Shown: piece after piece, positions 57,981 through 64,000 of the stretch
Layout of the letters: every line of letters begins with the position of its first letter
Position numbering within the stretch: the first letter of the stretch is position 1
Origin: an uncultured Alphaproteobacteria bacterium
Lineage (GTDB): Bacteria > Pseudomonadota > Alphaproteobacteria > Micavibrionales > Micavibrionaceae
Assembly (NCBI GenBank): GCA_937923625.1
Contig: CALDTV010000023.1
Location: forward strand, 39,654 to 103,653
Direction of reading: 5' to 3'
Length of the DNA stretch: 64,000 nucleotides
Translations under genes and position numbers: made by a program
Notes under the pieces: model-generated
Databases searched by the model: none
Told to the model about the DNA's origin: nothing
What the model saw: only the letters and a program-made list of their open reading frames with translations

Positions 57981-60254
57981 ATGGTTGAAGATGATTTTAA
58001 AAACGCTCTTACACACGCTGATTTGGCTACCAAAGATGCAATAATTGCAGATGGGAAAATTCATCGCTTTCATATAAACGGTGATAAGGGTGGATCAAAG
58101 AACGGTTGGTATATCCTGTATGGTGATGATATTCCCGCTGGATCGTTTGGAAGCTGGAAAACAGGTGAAAAGCATAATTGGTGCAATCATGCTTTTAAGA
58201 GCTTATCGCTGGAGGAAAGGCAACGACACCAGTGCAGAATGCGAGAGGTAGAGGCACAACGAAAGAAAGAGCAGAAATTGCGCAATAAATCTGCACAAGA
58301 AAAAGCGCAGTCTATTTGGGATGATGCTGCGGTATGTTTGTCTCATCCATATCTAACTAATAAACAAGTAAAACCGTTCAATATGCGAGTGTCGCAAGAC
58401 AAGCTCTTAATTCCTATGCGAGATGCTGGAGGGGTTTTGCACAGCCTTCAATTCATTGATGCAGATGGCAATAAGCGCTTCTTATCAGGAGGGCGTAAAA
58501 AAGGCTGTTATGGCCTTATAGGCAGACTCGCAGAGTCCTTATGTATTGCGGAGGGGTATGCCACAGCCGCAAGTATATATGATTCTGTGCGCGTTCCTGT
58601 AGCGGTTGCATTTGATGCAGGAAACCTTGAGCCAGTGGCGAAGGCTATACGTAAAAAATTTCCAAATGTGCAGATCACAATATGTGCAGACAATGATGCT
58701 GTTGGTATGAGCAAAGCTCGTGATGCAGCAACTGCAGTGAATGCCAAGCTTGCAATTCCTCCAATAGAAGGCGATTTCAATGATTATTATACTGGAGTAA
58801 CAGATATGAGCAAAGACCCTATTAAAGAGGCCTCATTCCCAACTGAAACAATGGATAATGCAATAGAGCGATTAGCTGCAATGCCAGCGCTTGAGTATGA
58901 ACAAATACGAGTGGATCAGGCAGAGAAATTAAATGTGCGCGTCGGCGTTCTTGACCAAGAAATTAAGAAGCTACGTTCTTTCAAAGAAGACGAAGTACAT
59001 GATGATAAATTTCCAAATGTCGAGCCATGGGATGAACCTGTTGATAGCGCGGAATTACTGGATCAAATTAATGGATTGATAAGACGCTTTATCATATGTG
59101 CCCCTGAAACTTCACAAGCTTCAGCGCTATGGATTGCCTTTACTTGGATCATAGAGCATGTGCAGGTTGCACCGATTGCTAATATCACTGCACCAGAGAT
59201 GCAATGCGGCAAGAGCCAGTTATTATCAGTTATTTCATCAATGGTTAAAAAGCCAGCGATTGCGGCGAATATATCGCCTTCGGTTGTATTCCGTGTCATT
59301 GAAAAATACTGCCCCACGCTTTTGATTGATGAGGCTGATAGCTTTATGAATGGCAATGATGATTTACGCGGCATCATTAATTCAGGCCATACACGTGACA
59401 GCGCCTTTGTATGGCGCTCTGTTGGTGATGAGCATGAGCCAGAACAATTCAGCACATGGGGTGCAAAGGCTATATGCGGTATTGGGCATCAAGCAGCTAC
59501 TATCATGGATAGGTCAATAGTTTTAGAGTTGCGGCGTAAGCGTGCCGATGAGCAAGTCGAGCGTTTGCGTCATGCAGATAAAAGTGAATTCTTAACTATA
59601 AGACGCAAGCTTGCCAGATTTGCACAGGATTGTGGCGAACAGATTGCAAAAGCACGTCCTGACTTGCCGAATGCCTTAAGTGATAGAGCGCAGGATAATT
59701 GGGAGCCATTATTGGCGATTGCGGATGTCGCTGGAGGCCATTGGGTTACAACGGCGCGTTATGCCGCTTTGTCTATCTACGCAAAGTCTCAAGATGAAGA
59801 TAATCAATCTGCTGGCATCATGTTATTAAATGATATCCAGTCCATCTTTGATGACAACCCTAATTATAAGAATATCTTTAGTGCTGACCTCTTGTATTTG
59901 CTTTGTGAAATGGAGGAAAGGCCATGGAATGATTGGAATAAAGGCAGGGCTATTACAACGGCTAAAATTGCACGATATTTAAAGCCCTATGGCGTTCACC
60001 CCAAGACTATTCGTGAAGGTTATAAAACAGCTAAAGGTTATGAAAGAAAAGCTTTCAATGATGCCTTTGATAGGTACATACCTTCCCAAAACGCAACAGC
60101 GTCACAAGCCAATGAAATCAAAGTTTTCAAAGGAAATGAGCGCGTCACAAATGATATTAATGTTACGGATCAAAATACTCGGCACCCCGCAGAAAACATT
60201 GATTGTTACGGTGTGACGCTTTCACAAGGTGATGTAGGTAAAAAGATGTCATGA
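57981..60254 (+). CDS. Toprim-helicase replication protein (P4 alpha-like, DUF3631)
   Basis: About 757 residues from ATG at 57981 (MVEDDFKNAL; the longer ATG start at 57927 is less family-like). The N-terminal region has a Toprim-like LCIAEGYATAASIYD and CADNDAVGMSKARDAA; the C-terminal half has an ATPase P-loop-like MQCGKSQLLSV and LLIDEADSFMNGNDD (Walker B), then a DUF3631-like tail. Such proteins prime and unwind satellite DNA. It overlaps the next gene by 4 bp. Confidence 0.8.
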   Translation: MVEDDFKNALTHADLATKDAIIADGKIHRFHINGDKGGSKNGWYILYGDDIPAGSFGSWKTGEKHNWCNHAFKSLSLEERQRHQCRMREVEAQRKKEQKLRNKSAQEKAQSIWDDAAVCLSHPYLTNKQVKPFNMRVSQDKLLIPMRDAGGVLHSLQFIDADGNKRFLSGGRKKGCYGLIGRLAESLCIAEGYATAASIYDSVRVPVAVAFDAGNLEPVAKAIRKKFPNVQITICADNDAVGMSKARDAATAVNAKLAIPPIEGDFNDYYTGVTDMSKDPIKEASFPTETMDNAIERLAAMPALEYEQIRVDQAEKLNVRVGVLDQEIKKLRSFKEDEVHDDKFPNVEPWDEPVDSAELLDQINGLIRRFIICAPETSQASALWIAFTWIIEHVQVAPIANITAPEMQCGKSQLLSVISSMVKKPAIAANISPSVVFRVIEKYCPTLLIDEADSFMNGNDDLRGIINSGHTRDSAFVWRSVGDEHEPEQFSTWGAKAICGIGHQAATIMDRSIVLELRRKRADEQVERLRHADKSEFLTIRRKLARFAQDCGEQIAKARPDLPNALSDRAQDNWEPLLAIADVAGGHWVTTARYAALSIYAKSQDEDNQSAGIMLLNDIQSIFDDNPNYKNIFSADLLYLLCEMEERPWNDWNKGRAITTAKIARYLKPYGVHPKTIREGYKTAKGYERKAFNDAFDRYIPSQNATASQANEIKVFKGNERVTNDINVTDQNTRHPAENIDCYGVTLSQGDVGKKMS

Positions 60255-60520
60255 GCGTTGTAGATGGGCGGCAATTAAAAGCAGGTAGAATATTGATAAA
60301 AATGTCGATTAACGAAATGGCGCGGCGCGCTGGCTTACACAGGAACAGCGTTACCAACGTTGAAAACAAACATTTATTGCCTTTCCACGTATATGCAGCA
60401 AAAAGAATGGAGAGCGTCTTAAGAGATAAGGGTGTTAAATTTAGCATCACCAAGACTTCAATTGGCGTTCATATTGAAGCCAACACCAAACAAAAGCTTC
60501 CACTGGCCTATAGAAAATAG
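60251..60520 (+). CDS. XRE-like helix-turn-helix protein
   Basis: 89 residues with GRILIKMSINEMARRAGLHRNSVTNVEN near residue 12, the Cro/CI-type HTH. The C-terminal half is basic. Its ATG overlaps the replication gene stop (ATGA), suggesting coupling. It may regulate island III. Confidence 0.7.
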   Translation: MSVVDGRQLKAGRILIKMSINEMARRAGLHRNSVTNVENKHLLPFHVYAAKRMESVLRDKGVKFSITKTSIGVHIEANTKQKLPLAYRK

Positions 60521-60834
60521 GCATAAGCACACTTTTCACACATCTGTAGCACCTCATAAAGTCCTTAATATTGCTTTAATTCCGAAAGACTATAATATTA
60601 AGTTGATTGTTCTGCTTTTGGAACGATTGGGGCTTAATATCCTCTTCTGTGCGGCCTACTGACAGCATCAGGCCGTTATCAATGATGTTGCTTTCTCAAT
60701 ATATGGTTGGGGAGGCGGCGGAATACAATAGCGCCTAGCGTGAATACGCTGCGCCGTTCACAGAACGGATATTAACTCTCCCAATCACCAGAGCAGAATA
60801 TGCTTTGGTGATTTTTTATATGGAGGTAAGTAAC
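60521..60834. other. Intergenic region of island III
   Basis: About 310 bp without a convincing gene. Contains the terminator at 60784-60818, a GGCGGCGG patch and an inverted repeat around GCGCCTAGCG...CGCTGCGC. A promoter for the small membrane protein at 60835 may lie here. Confidence 0.4.
60784..60818 (+). terminator. Intrinsic terminator after the XRE-like operon
   Basis: ATCACCA pairs with TGGTGAT; inside, AGCA pairs with TGCT. A T-run follows. It separates the replication operon from the gene at 60835. Confidence 0.75.
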
Positions 60835-61248
60835 ATGGCAAAAAATAGAAAAAAATTTAGTGAATATAGCAAGCCTATGCAGGCACTAATGATATTTGGA
60901 GTGTTGTTTTGGGCAATGGTGTTTTCTGGCACGATGTCGTCAAATGAACCAAAAACACCAGAACAAATAGCACAAGAGGCACGTAAAGCCGAAACGCAAA
61001 GTATGATTGCGGACATTCGTGCGCACTGTGATGCAGAGGTCAAGCGGAACCTTAAAGTGCGTAAGGGGGCAAAAATTCCTTTATTTGATGGTAGAATAGA
61101 CCCAATGACCAATGGCGTGCTACAATATAAAAACACTGTTACGGCACAAAATACCTTTGGTGCGCATCTCACAGAGCAGTTTGCGTGTGATGCAACTTAT
61201 ATGGATGGAAAGGTCAACGTATTAAGAGTGAAGATTGGAACATCATAG
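60835..61248 (+). CDS. Small membrane-anchored protein, island III
   Basis: 137 residues from the ATG at 60835 with GGAGG 9 nt upstream; a start at 60805 is less likely. One helix (about 15-34, LMIFGVLFWAMVFSGTM) then a periplasmic domain with two Cys (AHCDAEV and QFACDAT) that could form a disulfide. No family recognised. Confidence 0.6.
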   Translation: MAKNRKKFSEYSKPMQALMIFGVLFWAMVFSGTMSSNEPKTPEQIAQEARKAETQSMIADIRAHCDAEVKRNLKVRKGAKIPLFDGRIDPMTNGVLQYKNTVTAQNTFGAHLTEQFACDATYMDGKVNVLRVKIGTS

Positions 61249-61288
61249 AGGTAACTAAAAATTAGAAATCAGGTTATTAGTTTTGTTT

Positions 61289-63649
61289 TTAGAGATGGCA
61301 GCCGAATGCTTCTTTAAATTGGGGGTTTGTAGCTATTATTTCTTTTACAGGATCAGTTCTATAAGAGCTTTCTGATTTCAGAAATTCAGGTACAGCACTC
61401 GAAGCTATTACGGCACTTCTCCAATGATGAGAAACTTGCCCTCCAGCAGCAATCGCAATGACTTTAGGTAGAGCTTTCTCATCTTGAAGAGCAGCATCAA
61501 TTGTATCGCTTGTGATCTGATCACGCCAGCTTTTACATCTTCCTGCATATTGAAGAATTTCTGCAGTTATATTCACAAATGCCCTTCTATTAGTGAAAGG
61601 GAGTTTAAAAGAAGCTTCTTTACCTTTGCCTAAATCCAATGCTTTAAGGACATAAGGTATCATATTATCTCTGAAACCTGGTTTATTGTAAAATTCACGC
61701 ATCATGAACATGAACGTTTTAGAAGGATTATTTCCTTCTTTTCTTCTAAAGCCCCAACCATCGTCATCTTTGTTTTGCAGTTCTTCAGGAGGAGTAAAGA
61801 GAGCATCAAGCATTCCGCCTAATTTTTTTTCTTCAAGAGCATATTTTTTCCATTCAGGAACATCCAGTATGTTAGCCCAAAAATATTTTATGTAGTAACG
61901 TGAAGTTGTGCCAAAAAACCTATCTTCTCTTGCATAATTCTCGTAAGCATCAAATTTATCAGCTACATGACCTGCCTCGACAGCTTCTGCATAATAACCC
62001 TTCTGTCGTGCATAATTTTCCCATTCGGGTACACGGCGTATCTCAACACAAAAATCAAAATGATTATCACGTGATGATCTTCGTCTGGAGCCTTGATGGG
62101 CATCATCCTCTACTATTTCCTCTTTGAATGAAGCAAACTTATCATCCAACAAAGGAAACGCTTTTTCATTAATGCCCAAACTTAAGGCCTTCTTTTCCCA
62201 TTCAGGGTTTGACATTACAAGGCTGTAAAAAGCCATATAGTTTCCAGTGATAGATGCGTCTTCACTATGGAATAATTCAAAAGCCTTCCCCATTAAAATA
62301 GGAGTGACAATTTCTCTTACTTCGGCATCTTCGACATGTGTTTTTACTAAACTTAAGAATGTGCTGATTGCGTTATCACTGCCCGAATCAAGAAGAGTTT
62401 CTAGGGCTGTTTTTAAATGTCCTTCTGTAATTGCACGTGTTTTCCATGATGGAACTGCAAGTATTGATTCCCAGAGTTCTTCAAAGTTTTGTGTAGAGAA
62501 ATAATCTTCTTTGGGCTGATCTACCTCGTCATTAAAAGCAGCAATGCCTCTTTCAAAAATATGAGGTTCCAATAATGCCTGAAACTCGGGGTCGTCTTTT
62601 AGTTGTTTGACGATAGACAATAACACATTTTTATTATCATTTTTTCGATCAAAGCTTATGTTTTGTAATGCTTCATCAAGGAAGCCATTCTCTGTTAGGG
62701 CATGTTTCTTAAAAGAAGAAGCTGATAGGGCTAGAGCTAAAAGATTCATTTCATCTCGAGAATGCCATCTTTCTTTTCCAGTCTCGATTTCTGCTTTTAC
62801 TCCCTTTTCCCAATATGGTGTTAAAATAGCTGCTAAATCTTCTCTATCGTTCAAAAATCCAGCTATATCATCAATTGGATAATCATTTTCATTGTGAAGT
62901 TGGTTTGTGCGAAAGTGGAATTGCCAACGCTGTCCATCAGGGTCAATGACAATTAACAAATCATCTTTGTACTCTTCAAAATAAGTGCTTTGATTTTGAT
63001 AAGCGGTGCACCAACGCGGGGAGCCATAAGCACGACTAGCATCTTCAGATAAAACTTGAATAACTTCTGTGCCATCATATAAGGCTGCTACACGGATTGC
63101 TTCACCATTTCCACCATCTTCTTTAATGAAGCGACTATGAGCCTCTGAACGTTCTGCATTTGCAAGTGGGTATGAAGCTTCGTATGGAGATATAGCTTCG
63201 TTTAGCTCTGCAAGTGATTTGTAGTGCTGTAATGTTCCTGCATCTGCCCCCTGTTTTCTGCCGATCGCTTTGTGGTGTTTATGAAACAAGTAAAGGTCAT
63301 CAGAAAGTTTGGGCAAGTCTTCTGGCAAAATAAAGTGGCCTACTGAATTACCATTTTGTACAGCCATTTGATGTTGGAGCGTTCTATTTAACAACCATCC
63401 GCGATATTTATTTAAATCAGGTCGTGTACGCCAAAACATACGCTCATTTGGACGGTGTTGCATTGGCTGTAAGGCTTTTTCTAAAGCTTTATCGACAAAC
63501 AGGAGTTTTTCTTCCCAAGCCCCCGCAGAAGGAAAGCCCTCTGCATCATTCCATTTTCCCCAATCCAAGATACTTTTGGAAGCAAGATTGAGAGATGCCC
63601 GAACAAATTCAGGTTTTAATAAAGACCTTAAGCCTGCTTCATCTCCCAT
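61289..63649 (-). CDS. Large repeat protein of unknown function, island III cargo
   Basis: 786 residues. The N-terminal third has the conserved-looking core GSPRWCTAYQNQSTYFEEY and LIVIDPDGQRWQFHF, with repeated aromatic and charged residues. The C-terminal two thirds hold at least four copies of a V/NP-x-W-x3-A motif (VPSWKTRA, NPEWEKKA, VPEWENYA, VPEWKKYA), spaced by about 50-110 residues, suggesting an alpha-helical repeat array. No catalytic motif or signal peptide was recognised. Its size and position at the island end next to the tRNA mark it as the cargo gene. The WCTA/WQFHF region resembles a domain I recall from phage-borne proteins, but I cannot name the family. Confidence 0.6.
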   Translation of the reverse strand: MGDEAGLRSLLKPEFVRASLNLASKSILDWGKWNDAEGFPSAGAWEEKLLFVDKALEKALQPMQHRPNERMFWRTRPDLNKYRGWLLNRTLQHQMAVQNGNSVGHFILPEDLPKLSDDLYLFHKHHKAIGRKQGADAGTLQHYKSLAELNEAISPYEASYPLANAERSEAHSRFIKEDGGNGEAIRVAALYDGTEVIQVLSEDASRAYGSPRWCTAYQNQSTYFEEYKDDLLIVIDPDGQRWQFHFRTNQLHNENDYPIDDIAGFLNDREDLAAILTPYWEKGVKAEIETGKERWHSRDEMNLLALALSASSFKKHALTENGFLDEALQNISFDRKNDNKNVLLSIVKQLKDDPEFQALLEPHIFERGIAAFNDEVDQPKEDYFSTQNFEELWESILAVPSWKTRAITEGHLKTALETLLDSGSDNAISTFLSLVKTHVEDAEVREIVTPILMGKAFELFHSEDASITGNYMAFYSLVMSNPEWEKKALSLGINEKAFPLLDDKFASFKEEIVEDDAHQGSRRRSSRDNHFDFCVEIRRVPEWENYARQKGYYAEAVEAGHVADKFDAYENYAREDRFFGTTSRYYIKYFWANILDVPEWKKYALEEKKLGGMLDALFTPPEELQNKDDDGWGFRRKEGNNPSKTFMFMMREFYNKPGFRDNMIPYVLKALDLGKGKEASFKLPFTNRRAFVNITAEILQYAGRCKSWRDQITSDTIDAALQDEKALPKVIAIAAGGQVSHHWRSAVIASSAVPEFLKSESSYRTDPVKEIIATNPQFKEAFGCHL

Positions 63650-63817
63650 GAGAACCCCCTCTAAAACATTATGACTAATTAAGCCACTGTGTTAATGAAA
63701 TTGTTATGGAATGTCAATGTTTTAAATTATTGTTTTTAATTCTTACTTTTTCTGAATTCTGATTGGTTGATATTTTAGCAATTATTGACACCCTAAAAGC
63801 ACGTTCAATTTATCTTT

Positions 63818-63838
63818 TGCGGCAACAGTGCGGCAACG
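63818..63838. repeat. Island III arm repeat, right
   Basis: TGCGGCAAC twice, separated by AG, 44 bp from the tRNA att copy. Mirrors 54709-54729 in direct orientation. Confidence 0.5.
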
Positions 63839-63850
63839 CTAAAAACACAA

Positions 63851-63868
63851 AACCGCCCAAAGGCGGTT
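63851..63868 (-). terminator. Hairpin downstream of tRNA-fMet
   Basis: AACCGCC, a 4-nt loop and GGCGGTT, 16 bp past the tRNA 3' end in the minus direction, with a T-run in the transcript. It is the terminator of the tRNA gene supplied by island III. Confidence 0.7.
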
Positions 63869-63884
63869 AAGTCATTGAAATAAT

Positions 63885-63961
<77 letters not shown>

Positions 63962-64000
63962 ACAAGAGATGTGAATTTATAGCCAGCCTACAGGGCAAAA

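Larger units (their letters stand above)
54592..63884. mobile_element. Island III at tRNA-fMet (P4-like satellite)
   Basis: Flanked by the 50-bp att copies. Contains a DUF4102 integrase, an AlpA-like regulator, a Toprim-helicase replication protein, an XRE-like protein and a large unknown cargo gene, a typical P4-like or PICI-like satellite layout, with no visible structural genes. Confidence 0.75.

Overview
The window is AT-rich chromosomal DNA from an alphaproteobacterium. The evidence is the dnaA-rpsT-mutM order, a groES-groL operon behind a CIRCE operator, an Usg-family protein, a DUF5679-like zinc-ribbon protein and a short RmlA. I cannot name a genus. A Dot/Icm-type (IVB) secretion fragment suggests a lineage that interacts with other cells.

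Layout. (1) 1-13.2 kb is a surface-polysaccharide locus: rmlA-rmlB and a WecE-like aminotransferase (predicted dTDP-Fuc4N), a WbqC protein, a methyltransferase, a NeuD-like acyltransferase, a beta-propeller glycosidase-like protein, a DPM1/GtrB-like GT2, an SMR-like protein, a large GT-C-like membrane protein, a Wzx flippase and two GT4 enzymes. (2) 13.3-17.9 kb holds a zinc-ribbon protein, a CHASE-PAS histidine kinase and three stand-alone receivers. (3) 17.9-24.2 kb is a scar region: the C-terminal remnant of a serine recombinase, tRNA-Gln and tRNA-Thr, then dotM, an unknown membrane protein, dotL and a REP-associated transposase. (4) 24.2-36.8 kb is the replication and housekeeping block, all on the minus strand: mutM, rpsT, dnaA, dnaN, recF, gyrB, a sulfotransferase and argS. 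(5) 36.8-40.9 kb carries decayed small genes, groL, groS and usg.

(6) 40.97-63.96 kb appears to be a tandem array of three islands, stacked at the 3' end of the initiator tRNA-fMet gene (63885-63961). Copies of the tRNA 3' end lie at 40971, 48925 and 54542. Island I holds an mcrC remnant, a seven-gene minus-strand run (ATP-grasp, bifunctional acyltransferase, DinB, NRDE, alpha/beta hydrolase, DoxX, small membrane protein) and a truncated KAP NTPase. Island II holds a reverse transcriptase resembling the DRT2/UG2 defence group, a structured leader, a small membrane protein and a tyrosine recombinase. Island III is a P4-like satellite: DUF4102 integrase, AlpA-like regulator, Toprim-helicase replication protein, and a large unrecognised cargo protein.

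The most interesting observation is in the leader of the island II reverse transcriptase. A 9-nt direct repeat 147 nt apart (49 codons) bounds a plus-strand frame with no stop. That frame contains an ATG with a strong Shine-Dalgarno sequence and an extended -10 box upstream. If the RT copied this unit head to tail, as DRT2 does for its 'neo' gene, the product would be an endless 49-residue repeat ORF. This is a hypothesis from sequence only.
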